From Chionis minor (taxonomy: Eukaryota; Chordata; Aves; Charadriiformes; Chionididae), in assembly GCA_013398295.1 (NCBI GenBank), contig VZSF01004752.1, positions 204,384-268,383 on the forward strand: DNA of 64,000 nt. The letters are read 5' to 3'. The notes under the pieces were generated by a model. The model saw only the letters and a program-made list of their open reading frames with translations, searched no databases and was not told the DNA's origin. Below, piece by piece: positions 33,501 to 44,780 of the stretch; position 1 is the first letter of the stretch, and every line of letters starts with the position of its first letter. A program made the translations under genes and the position numbers.

Positions 33501-35736
33501 CTGAATGCCTGGCTGTCCCCCTAGCTGCTTGATAATCTGGGCCCTTGTTAACTGGGGTTTGCCTATGGCATTGTAGGGCTTCTTGTTTCATTTTCAAGCT
33601 GGTGGCATATATTAAGTCTGTTGTACCTCCCTGCCACCCAGACTTCACTCATTAGCCTTTAAAGGGAGCCCATCCCTCTGCCCAAGTGGGGCTGCTACCC
33701 TGAAATTGGGATGCTGCTTTTTCCTCTTGCCGCCTCCTGGAGCTGTTAAGCTCCTGCCTCCGTGGTTGGGGAGGGGCACAGGGCTCTATGGGGAGAGGCT
33801 GTTACCTTTCCTGGAGGTCACAGTTTTCCCTAGACCTATTTCTCCTTGCCCATCTCAGCAGCCTAGAGGGGCTGGGTCGTGCAGCCTCGTCAGCGTGATG
33901 CGCTTCAGGAGAGGAGGGCAGCGATGCAGGTCTCGCTGGGCACTGGGGCTGTTCGGTAAAAGCTGCTGTTTGGAAGTGGTTGGTTGGGGACAGTGTCCTA
34001 CCGCGGTGCTTGAAGACAGAGGTCAGCGGTGAAAAAGGCTCTTCTTGAAAAGCAGATGCAACTCAGATGCAACCCAGTGGATTTTACTCCAGTTAAAAGG
34101 GTACTCATCGGCTTTCTGAGTAGGCATATTGGTCCAGATGCCTTTGAGCTCTTTCAAGGTCAGACTTTAAGGGCATCTTTATCTGAACTGAACTGCAGTT
34201 AAGCAGCATTTCAAGCTCTCTGCTGAATGATGTCACTTCCTATATTGCCATAGGATGCAAAGAATGGGGTTTTTTTTTTTCTACTAAACCTCTGAAGTTT
34301 GCAGGATATCCTGAGTATGTGCTGTAGAAAATGCTCTCCTACCTTGGACTGTCAGAAGGGGAAAAGCTCACCAATGAGATTGCTGATTTGAGAACAGCTA
34401 ACTAACTACAGAGGTTGCCTAATTATGTGCTGAAGTGTGCAGTGGTAGCACCTAACCTACAGTTAGCTTTCTCCCATTTTTAGCGCATAAATAATTGATT
34501 TTTGGGGGGTCCAAAGGTGACTGAGCCAGCTTAATTCAGTCATCACAGAAAGCCGGGTACGGAAATTCTGCACTTTCTCTTATTTCTTTCTTCCTTCTCC
34601 CCTAAGCCTAGGTGACTTCCACTGGAGATTAAAGAAAGTGTGAGGTTGTATTCATTACTCCATAATGTCTCAAGGAAATTAGATTTAATGGTAGGGCTGC
34701 CAGCAGGACTAGCAGAAATGTTTCAATTGAACGTGTTCAATTGACTTTCTACCACTTCTGGGAACCAATCCAGTTTGGGTGTACATAGTAATAGGCCCAC
34801 TACTGATGGTGGGGTCTCTCTTGCTGTCTTGCTAAGGAACTAAGAATCAGCACATGACATAGTGGGAAGGGGTGAATTGTGTTGACAGGCTACATCTCTG
34901 AAAAATACCTGTAATTCAGATGTGTAAATGGAGTTGCTACAATCTTTTTGCCCATCTGAAAATCTGCCACTTCTGACTGTGGTGAACTTGGTGTATGATG
35001 GGAACAGCTGGAACGCACAAGTGGTGTTCTTTCACCAGCAATAGACGTGCAAACCTGTTTTCTGCCCTTATGTGGTGAGAAGGAGGTGTGATTCCCTTCC
35101 GCTGGGAGACTTTGCCTCATCTAAAGCTGCTGCTCTGTATCAATTGCCTCTTTTACACTGCCTGTGGTAAAGGCAGCAGGGATGCTAGGGGTGGGCTGCT
35201 GAGCAGCAGTACCCTGAGCTCTGCTTGCTGGACTGAAACCTGTGCCAGCACTAGTGACCATGAAGGGAGAGCTTGGCTGGAGCAGGTGTGGGAGACAGGG
35301 TGGAGGCTGGGACCTGGGTGTGGAAGAGGAGGGGGAGGAATAGAGCAGGGTCCTGGGTTTGGTGGTGGTGATGGCAGGGTGGTAAGAGAAATCAGCTGGG
35401 GAAGTGAAGGTGGGAAGGGCAGTGGAGGAAATTGTGGCAATTGGAGGTCCTCTTTTATCTCTGAAGGTCAACTATGAAGTGCAAGGTACTGTAGTACTGA
35501 AATAAATAAACTAGCATATGTCAGAAGGAGTCAGAGCTGGAGAAAGCTCGGTTTGCTTCCCCACATTCATGGCTCTCATTTTCTTTTTCGCAGAATTGGA
35601 GTGGAAGATTTCAGAGTCGGGCGCCATCAAGACAGACCTGGAGGAGAACCCCAGGAAGCAGATCCAGGACCAGCTCATGTCCTCAATCAGGACGTGTGTC
35701 CCAGCCAGGGGGGAGAGTGACTCAGAGGATGACTAA
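30392..35736 (+). CDS. PDCL3: Phosducin-like protein 3 (exons 2-6)
   Basis: Cytosolic phosducin-family protein with a thioredoxin-like fold; family members assist the CCT/TRiC chaperonin in actin and tubulin folding, and PDCL3 is also reported to stabilise VEGFR2. Five exons join in phase: 30392-30521, 31216-31306, 31976-32119, 32986-33194, 35594-35736, all with AG/GT borders. The 717 coding bases plus the expected Met-Gln give 240 residues, matching the usual ~239. Landmarks: [20 protein letters not shown] at the N terminus, [68 protein letters not shown], and the acidic end ESDSEDD. These residues fit PDCL3 rather than PDCL2. One odd residue is ARKFRDVKF, where human PDCL3 has ARKFPDVKF. 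Exon 1 is not assembled. Neighbour NMS on the same strand agrees with mammalian order. Confidence 0.96.
31216..31306 (+). CDS. PDCL3: PDCL3 exon 3
   Basis: Acceptor tttcttccattctag, donor gtcaga. Encodes [19 protein letters not shown] and ends IEMYR across the junction. An acidic helical segment conserved in the phosducin-like 2/3 branch. Confidence 0.95.
31976..32119 (+). CDS. PDCL3: PDCL3 exon 4
   Basis: Acceptor ttccttgctgttcag, donor gtaaga. Encodes [18 protein letters not shown] and then the first strand of the thioredoxin-like domain ([13 protein letters not shown]). Confidence 0.95.
32986..33194 (+). CDS. PDCL3: PDCL3 exon 5
   Basis: Acceptor ttgctgttcttcacag, donor gtgagt. Encodes the main thioredoxin-fold body: [38 protein letters not shown] and [15 protein letters not shown]. 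It carries the Pro-to-Arg difference in ARKFRDVKF. Confidence 0.96.
35594..35736 (+). CDS. PDCL3: PDCL3 exon 6 (terminal)
   Basis: Acceptor cattttctttttcgcag. Encodes [20 protein letters not shown] and the acidic tail SDSEDD, then TAA at 35734. 3' UTR follows. No canonical AATAAA was seen until 38457 and 38473, so the poly(A) site is unresolved (variant AATAAG occurs near 36854). Confidence 0.95.
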
Positions 35737-38700
35737 CTCCTGTGTCTGCATCAAGATTGATATAGTACTCTTGCAGCTGGCGTTCCCACCTAGAGCACTG
35801 GAGACACTCATGAAGATCTTGCTGAGCCCCAGAAGGGTAGTATTTCAAGACAGCCATTTATCTAGAAACTTCTAGAAACAAAAAAAGTTTGTTTAAAAAA
35901 AACCCAACAAAACAAACTGAAAGACATTTTATATTATGAAGGCTGAGTAAATCTTAGTGAAAATTTTAAAATACAGACATCAGTAGAAACAGAGGTCTCT
36001 TTTTGTTATTTTCTTACTAAATTGCCGACTTCTTTAAAAAAAATCTGAAATGTGAAGTAGCCTTAAGTGCACTGGTTTTGACAACCTTAACGAGTGCAAG
36101 TTGAATCAAAGTAGCTGGTCACAAGCATTATTGATTGTAGCACTTATTTGGGTCTTCTGTCAGCCCATCGTGCGTAAATGTTGGACAGCCTGGAGAGCTA
36201 GGGGAGGTGACCTGTGACATGGGCGCTGCTGAAGGTGACATGTGGCTCTTTGCAGAGGTACGGTGGCAGGAGGGCCAGCACTAGGCCGTGAGCTGGGACA
36301 CCAGACATCTCGAGAGAAGCCTCAGTGACGCCCAGCGTCTCCTGGGATCTGCTGAGCCCAGAACTGCCTTTCACATGCGCCAATTCATTTAGCAGCCCCC
36401 TTTCGCAGGGGCTGAGCTTCCTGCACCACGCTTAGCTGCTGATCGGGAGAGACAATCCAAGGTGGTGGTGGTTGAGTGTGCAGCTGCTGACTTCTTCCAC
36501 AAAATCAGAAATCTGATGCAATACTACGGTAGTGCCATTGCCCAGTGGGAAGGAAAATGATATTTGAAGAGCTGATGTCTTTCTATATTGCAGCTTTCCA
36601 TCATCTTCTAGGTATAGTAATAATAATCAGAGCCTTAGAAGAGAATGAGCTGAAGTACCACCTTAATTATGGACCTGCTGACACTCAGAGCTGCCTACTT
36701 ATTTTGGGTTGGATTTAATGTCCACCTACACTTTCAATTTGTCTGCTCTTGGGCTAACAAGCTCCAAGAGCTTTTGCTAACACGGCTGCCCCAAGGACAT
36801 TTTGTTATAGTGCTGATGGATTCTGTGGGTGGATGGTACAGAATGCAATGCTCAATAAGCAGCAGTTTTTATTTTAGTTTTTTATTAGTTTGTAGCAACT
36901 TTTAAGCATGTTTCCTGCACTCGTCTCCCTTGTCAAATCAGTGTGTAGTTCAAACAACAAATAACCGTTCCTTAAACTTCAGGTGATGTTGTAAGATCCT
37001 GATGAAGAGCTTCCTCTTTGAGATCTGAATGGTGATTTGAGTGTCACTTAAATCGCTTTTTGTGTGTGTGTTGTTGACAAAATAGCTAAAATGCTAATAC
37101 TGAGCGAGTCAAATGCAGTGGGATACAAGCTGATAAATACAGAATATTGTTGTGTAGCATCACATTTCTCTTGACGCTGGACTGTCCAAAATGCTGTCAG
37201 ACCTGATGCTTTTCTGTCCTTCCTTACGGGTTATTACAATCTAGGAAGAGGACAACTCTTTCTCCCCATAGAAGCCTGCTTATTTTGTTTATCTTTTGTT
37301 TGTTCTCGTTTAACTGTGCTTTGGAGTGACTTCTGAGCATGCAGACTTTTGGATGAAACTGTCTAGAGGAGCAGCTTCTAAAAGGCATCTGGTCCAAAGA
37401 GCTAGGCCAAAGCTAGCCTGAAATAAGGCCCCCCGAAATCTGTGTAGAGTGGATATCATATCATCAGCCTCTCCCTCCAGGTCTGCTGCTGTTAAGCTGT
37501 CTGAATTGCTGATGCAGACACAGCTGCCATACTCAACTTGTTTTTAATTTAAAGTTTATCAAACCTTCTAGGAAGGGGAGGTGGGTCTGCAATCCATCTT
37601 ACATCGCTGCTGTGACAACTTCAATTTGAAATCTAATTTAAAAAGTAGGCAACACTTTGGATACTTTTTTATGTGTACTAATCCCTCGTCTCCCGCTTGA
37701 GCGCCTCCACGGAGGCAGAGTAGCAATAATGCTGCAGCTGCCCTTTCATGGTCTTCTAGACCATTGATGATTCATGGATTACAGCAGGAGAGAAGCTCAA
37801 AGCAGGGTGACCGCTGCATTTCGTTGGTGTTGCTGAGGGCTATGTCCTGTGGGGTCTTGGAAACAGCTGGGGATGAAGACTCCTCAAATTGTCCCAGTGC
37901 TTGACTGGCTCCCTCTGTCCTTTGCACGATGCACAGGACAGCACAGGCAGCAAGACCTTGAGCCAGAGTAGCTAAAGACAGAGTCATCTTTTTCCCAGAG
38001 CTTGATCCAAAGCCTGTTGTTCAGTCAGAACTGGTGTTTCAAAGACAGACAGACATCCCTAGGACACTAACCGTAGATCTACTAGAGGTAATTAATAGAG
38101 AAAGATGAAGGACAGAGTGTATCTTTTGACCAAACCATACCAGCTTGCAAGGACTTTAGCCAGGGGCTCACAGCTTAGAGTGTGTGGCTTGAACCCCCTT
38201 ATAGAAGGAGGTGTGCAAGCCTCTGCTCCAGAAACTTTGCAAGTCTTCCCTAAAAGCTTCCTGCTTTCTCTTGTAAACATTGGCACAGTGGTTCTTCTTC
38301 CCTTAACTGCAAAGTAAGCCATCTTAGATGGGATGGTGGCCTCTCACCAGAAGGGCTTATGCCTGGTGCATGAGGCACTGCCCCTGGTGTGGGTTTGAGC
38401 CCGTCAGGCAGAAGTGAGAGTAGAAGTGAATTGCTGATGCCCTTGGCATGTGGTGCAATAAACCCTTGGATAAATAAAGGGGAGGCAGGACTTTGGGCTG
38501 CTTCCGCCACAGTTTTCTCTTCCAGCAGCGTCTTAAAACCTCAGCTGCCTTCTCCTTTTGTACAAAGTCCAGTAGGTTGCTCAGGCTCTGGGACTACCAA
38601 GAGGATTGAGTACCTGAAGGGGACCGGGGCTGCATATGGGCATCTTATTGCCCGAGGCTGCTCAGCCGTGGTGAGCAAGATATCCTGTGCCTGAGAATGA

Positions 38701-41700
38701 CACAGCAGGTAGTAATGTTTTTTCCTCTACAAGGAGTGAACCAGGCCTGCCCAGGAGTTTGGGTAAGGGAGGGTGAGATTGCTTCTTCTGGCCTGCTCCC
38801 TGATCTCTGTCAGGACTACAGCGGGGACTGCCTTGCCATTTAATAGGTGCCGCTGAGCAACGTATAACAATTCAGGAGAAACGGAGACAAAGTTTGACTT
38901 GTACTGTCTTTTATGCTGAGCTGCTTAATGTATTGACACATTGGGGGTTGCCATTTGAGGATGCCATGCTGAAAGGGGCAGATGTGAGAATAACCGAAAA
39001 CCAGAAGAGGCTGAATGTTCTGCCCAGCTGCTGAGACCCATGCGGAGCGTTATTTCAAATGGTCTCTGTGCTTCTCGGTATTTGGCTAAGGGTGAAAACA
39101 GCTTCTTGTAATCTTATTCTCTTTCTTGCCAATCACGTCGCCCTGCTCAAGGCCTTTTGTAGAAATTAGGTCTCTGCAGGAAATGGATAATGAGATCTGT
39201 TTAACCTTTCGGCAGAGCAGAAACTATGGAAGCACACAGTTAAGGGGAAAGAGCTTTAGCTTAAAAGGAAGTCGGCTGCTAAATAGCAAAGCAAAACAGC
39301 CAATTAATATACATAGCAGAATGAGGCAATATAATGGGAGAAAATAATTGGGAGAGCAGAACTCTCATTTGCAAAGATTTGGGGCGCTGTTGCTAAATGC
39401 ACTACCAATATTTTTGCAGCCTGTCAGTAGTTGGGGTCAGATCAATGCTTGCTTCTCACTGGTACGAGAAGGGTCCTTCTGTCAGCTATCATGGGAGCAG
39501 TCAGAGGCAGTGATCCTGTAAACAGTGCTGAGCCTTGTACAAGTTCCTGTCCTGTGTGCTGCTCTGAAAGCATCCCTGCCCCATCCCACACTGCTGCGGA
39601 GCCAGCAGGTAGGGAGGGGGGAAAAAAAGTAACCCTGGGCAATAGACAGGGGCAGATGATTTGCCACTAGTAGAGTCAATCTCAATTTTTTTTTTTGTGT
39701 GAAATGTAAGTAAACCACTAGTAAATAAAGAGTTTTCTTCACAGTACAGGGCTGAATTCTGCTGCTTACCCAGTTTATGTGAGCAGCTGCGTTAGGTTCA
39801 TAGCAGCGTTAGGTTCATAGCAGGCTGCCCTGATCTGGATAGGTCACCACTCTGGTTTTCTTTTACCCAGATCTGCTTGCACTCGTGATTTGCACTTGCC
39901 AAACCTGGAGGATAACGCTTTGCGTCTGCTTCGCGTGCAGAGAGAGAGAGCCAGGGGTTGTGCAAGCAGGGCAAGGCTGGGGGGGGGGGGGGGGGGGGGG
40001 NAGGTACTTAGTCCCACCATGATCGGGAGCTGGCACGTAGGCAGAAGTGTCCGCAGGACTGCGATTGCGGGAGGAGTGTCCTTTGAATTACCTGTGCTGT
40101 GCCATACCCATTTTGGTCAGGCTCCCCCTTTCCCAGGGCTCAGCTCAGCCTCTCCTGCCTCCTCTTTGGGTCTGGCCCATCACCTCTCTTCCCAAATATG
40201 CTCGGCTGGCTATTTGGTTGGCCTCACTGCTGGGAGTAGTATAACTTGGGTGAGACGATTCGCTGTGAAAAAGCTGGGTGTGCGCTTCCAGCTCTGCTGG
40301 ATCGGGGTACAGAATAAGCACACAATGTTAGGCCATAAGTTAGTGTGACATCTGAACACAAATATTTGTCTTTCTAGAGTTTGTGAAGAAAGTAGCTCTG
40401 ATCTACAGCGATTCCCATGGAAGTTAAGGTGTATGGTTTATTCCTGTATTATAAACTCAAGTTCACAATAATTTGTCGTTGTTCTCTGGAAATCTGGGAA
40501 GTTTTCTATTTCACAGGCTGTGTAGCAATGGGAAACGAGACTTCTAATAGAAACCTCAGTAACTTAGTTTGGACTAGCTCTTGTTTTATGAAGGGGGTAA
40601 AAAAAGTACCGTTGTGTGAATCTTCTGCTGCATATTTGTTGGGATTGGATCATGTCTAAAGAAACTTTGCTTTCACTGAGATCAAAGGGGAATGCTTTCC
40701 CTTCTTCATTCTTCTAAATCACCACATTGCTGAAACTAATCTATTCCCTGTCAATTGTTTGGAAGGCAGCTGAACTCATTTCTTGTTAGCAGCCCATTAT
40801 AAATCACTCCTTATTTCAATCTCATTTAGTTAATTCAGTCATCAAAGGATTGCAGGAGGCATGAAGTATTTTATTGATGCATTTAGCTCTGCACAGAGTC
40901 ATAAAAAGTATTGAACTTCTTAGGTCTATCTATTTGCAGATGGTTCTTGTGATGCAGGGAGAAGCTTCATTCCCTCACGTGGAAGACAGAACCATTAAAA
41001 AAGAAAATCTAAGCAGCGAGAGATTCTCTCTAGGCTTGTGTGGGAGACTGATGAACGATCTGACTTGTTTTCATATAACGTGTTAAAACTTTCATCTCTT
41101 GACACCCTGACGAATTTTTCAGGACGTTACCAGCTTAATTTTAATTTACAGAGCTGACTTGAAGGAATTGAGGTCTGATTAAAAAATGGCAGGAAAAATA
41201 TCAAGTAATTCTGTGGTTGTTTCTGTTTAACACTTCAAATGTTGAATAAGCAAGGAATTATATAATCTAAGGCAGAACAGTCCATGTAACAGATACTAAT
41301 GGACAATTAATGAGATAAATGTAATTATGCATATTTGTAAGCCTCTGGTTCCATATATCTACTATAAGAAGACATATTTCTTCACGTATATTGAACATCT
41401 CAAACACAAAGATGCTTCTTGTGGAGGGAAAAGTTACAGCATTTACTAACGAGAGCAAGTCTTGATTTTCCAGACAGCTGTTGCCTACCCCCAAAGTGAC
41501 ACTGCTGTGGTATGTGTCATCCTGATCCCATTCCCCTAAATATCCACAGGAATACTTCCATTTACATGGAGGGCGGCAGAGCCAGCTACTGAACTTTTCT
41601 TCTTGCCTGATTGCAGTTTATCCTTCTGTGAAATAGTACAGACTGTCCGGGGGTGTTGGGGAAACTTCGTTAATTATCTGCCCATATGCAGATGGTTTCC

Positions 41701-43818
41701 GTTATGTAAAGCTGAAAGAGATGTCCTGGATCCTTCAAGTTGACTCTCACTTTTTGTGGTTTAGTTGTTCCTAACCTCAGATGATTGGAGGAGCAATTGT
41801 GGGGTCCAGCTCCATGGCAGGAGACCAGCAATAGATTCTTGTGGAGATCGATCTGCCACAGCACCAAAGCATTGGCTATTTTCTTTAGCAAGAAAGTGCT
41901 GGTGGTAAAAAGGTGCAGAGTTTGGGGTGAAGCAAAACCAGGAGAATATGCAAAATGTGGAGTTGGTTTTCCCATCTGGTAATGTCCCCAAACTTCTTCA
42001 GCTGAGGTGCACTCCCTCTGATCGCATCTAGCTAGCAAATGTAATAGTGCTGGGGAATGGGGTGGGAACTGGATCTTGCAGGATCAACCAAGTCTAGACC
42101 AAAGAACTGATCCTGGAAGTGCTTGAAGAACTTTCTCCTTGTCTTCTTTCTCTCCCTGAGAAGAGAAGGGAGGAGGAGAGCCCTTGAGACAGTGAAAGAG
42201 ATGAAGGACATCAGGCACAGGCAGGTAAAAAGGGGCTCAGATGGGAGGCTTAAATGAGAAGTCTGTACCTCACTAGAGAAGAAGGGTAGAAGTGACAGAG
42301 ATAATAAGGTAAAATTTGAGAGCTCGCATTGAGGAAGATTCAGGGATATTTGGTGCTGGGATACACTAGGAGAAGCACTGTTCTCAAAGGATGGGCTTCA
42401 CGCATGTAGCTGAAGACTGTGCACTGAGGACAGCAGAACGGATGAGAGCATTAAATCAAAGACCAAAAGGACAATAGCGTATAGGAAGAAAAAAGTCAGA
42501 TAAACATGGATGTGCTGATCCATAAAGAAATGTTAGTGGGTAGGCTGCAAGAAAGTGCTAGTATTAAAGAGAGCAGTAATCAGGCAAGTTTTCAGTAAGT
42601 AAAATGAATCAGTAAAAGAAATCATACCTAATTCAAGCCAGGACAAGACACTGCTGTAACAGTTGCATACTAATAAGCTGTCTTAAGCATAAGCTCGGCA
42701 AAAGCTATGAATCTTTCAGGTGAGAGGAGCTGTTTATATCCAGTTTTACAAGACACATTAAGCACTGGTGGCATGACGTATCTGGCGTATGTTACAGATC
42801 CAGCTGATAAGGTGGGTTTTCTCTCTCCATTTAGATGTCAAATGTTACTTTCCCTTTAAAAGCACTACGTTGACATTTTCAAACCACTGGCCTGTGCATT
42901 TGCATTGTACTATTAAAGAGATATCAGGGCAATTTTAAAAATAGCACAGTAACAATGCCGTCACTGGCTTATTGGTAGCAGTCCCACTTCGAATGCAGGT
43001 ACAGAAAAGAGAGGAAGAAAGAGAAAACATCTCTTTGTTCTTTTCTTGACTAGTAGCTGATACTTCAGGCCTTACAACCTCAGTCTGTTCCTCATGAGAA
43101 AATGGTGATGAAGAGCTTTGGTGGCATCTCTACAAAACACGCACACACCCACCCTCCTCCTCCTGGCGGAAGGATAACCAGCAAGCACATGGATGTACGA
43201 GCTAAAACACTGATATGCTTCTGTTGCTCCAGGCTTCAACCAGAAGGAAAACTTAAACATCAAATCCACATCAGCTGTAACTGTCACTCCATGTCTGTGT
43301 GGAGTACATGGGATTTTCTTAGGAAGTCATGCAAGAAACTGGGCCCTGCCACATCCCCTGGGTTGTGCCCTGTTCGCTTTGCTCTGAAATGCAGATAGTG
43401 CCCTGGAGATCTAGGCGCTTAGCTGGATACGGACAAGACTCTTGCTTACAAAGCAGGCAGAAGGAAATTGAGAGTTTTCTGCAGACTCAACTTCCCTCCA
43501 TAGAAGGCTCCCAAAAGGCCAAGCAATTTCCCCTGCAGTGCAAAGGACCCCTTGGAGCTCAGCACCTCCGCAACACAGAAGTCCTGGTGGATTTTACTCT
43601 GTTACTCCATCAAACAGGGAACATGTGCAAACCAGAGCGCATCATGCCCTGGTCATGGTGGTCAGTGCAGATGGGATACTAGCTGAGGGTGAGCAGCTGG
43701 TGGGGCTCTGCAGGACAGGGGCTCAGGTCCACCAGGATCCAAGGAGTGCTTGGAGTCACTGGCTCACCCCCCAGCTTTGCCTGCAGCAAGACAAATACTT
43801 ACCTGGAGCAGAGATAAT
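35737..43818. other. PDCL3 3' UTR and intergenic sequence
   Basis: The first part must contain the PDCL3 3' UTR. Beyond it I see no coding exon that I can defend. AT-rich, homeobox-site-like stretches at 39120-39350 and 40700-40930 have the look of conserved regulatory DNA, but this cannot be shown from one sequence. Confidence 0.5.
39979..40000 (+). repeat. Poly-G run of 22 ending at an N
   Basis: 22 consecutive G are followed by a single N at 40001. Such runs are G-quadruplex-prone and are poorly sequenced. The true length is uncertain. Confidence 0.95.
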
Positions 43819-44780
43819 AGAATCATATCAGACTGGTTACAGTTGGAAGGGACTTAAAGATCATCTAGTTCCAACCTGCCTGCAGTGGGCAGGGACATCT
43901 TCCACTAGACCAGGTTACTCAAAGCCCCATCCAGCCTGGGGCGCAACCTCTCTGGGCAACCTGTACCAGTGTCTCACCACCCTCAGAGTAAAGAATTTCT
44001 TCCTAATATCTAATCTACATCTACCCTCTTTCAATTTAAAACGTTATCCCTCATCCTATTGCTACAGTCCCTGTTAAGGAGTTCCTCTCCACCTTTCCTG
44101 TGGGCCCCCTTTAGGTACTGAAAGACTGCTATAAGATCTTACCAGAGCCTTCTCTTCTCCAGGCTGAACAACCCCAGCTCTCTCAGCCTGTCTTCATAGG
44201 AGAGGTGCTCCAGTCCTCTGATCATCTTCGCGGCCCTCCTCTGGACCCGCGCCAACAGGTCTGTGCCCTTGTGTTGGGGACTCCAGAGCTGGACACAGCA
44301 CTCCAGGTGAGGTGTCACAAGAGCAGAGCAGAGGGGCAGAATCCCCTCCCTGGACCTGCTGGCCACGCTGCTTTTGATGCAGCCCAGGATGTGGTTGGCC
44401 GCCTGGGCTGCGTGCACACATTGCCAGCTCCTGTTGAGCTTCTCATCCAACAACACCCTCAAGTCCTTCTCCTTAGAGCTGCTCTAAATCCATTCTCCGC
44501 CCAGCCTGTATTTGTGCTTGGGATTGCTGTGACCCATGTGCAGGACCTTGCACTTAGCCTGGTTGAACTTCATGAGGTTGGCACAGGCCAACATCTCAAG
44601 CCTGTCCAGGTCCCTCTGGATGGCATCCCGTCCCTCCAGTGTGTTGATGGCTCCACACAGCTTGGTGTCATGGGCAAACTTACTGAGGGTGCACTCAATC
44701 CCAACATCCACATTGTCGACAAAGGTGTTAAACAGCACCAGTCCCAGTACCAACCCGGTACAGGCCTCTGAGAGGATCTG
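43819..44780 (-). mobile_element. CR1 LINE fragment: reverse transcriptase C-terminal part and 3' UTR
   Basis: On the minus strand, two broken reading frames (44849-44484 and 44462-44139) carry CR1 RT text: VLGLVLFNTFVDNVDVGIE, CTLSKFAHDTKL, then ILGCIKSSVASRSREGI and MIRGLEHLSYEDRLRELGLF. The expected catalytic FADD is FAHD and the frame is interrupted, so the element is dead. The 3' UTR follows, down to the agaatcat end at 43819. This is the longest CR1 copy in the window. It is 5'-truncated near 44780. Confidence 0.95.

Larger units (their letters stand above)
30522..35593 (+). other. PDCL3 introns 2-5
   Basis: Four introns of 694, 669, 866 and 2399 bases. They hold a short TG run near 30911-30924 and A/T tracts (31085-31097; 33303-33314), but no transposon that I recognise. 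The purine-rich ORF-bearing stretch around 35280-35430 looks like low-complexity sequence rather than a gene. Confidence 0.7.

Noticed and set aside
35088..35477. Frames on both strands in a GGTGG/GGAGG-rich stretch of PDCL3 intron 5
   Set aside because: Low-complexity purine-rich sequence explains the lack of stops.
43538..44771. Plus-strand frames of 179 and 188 residues
   Set aside because: Antisense shadows of the CR1 element, whose coding strand is minus.
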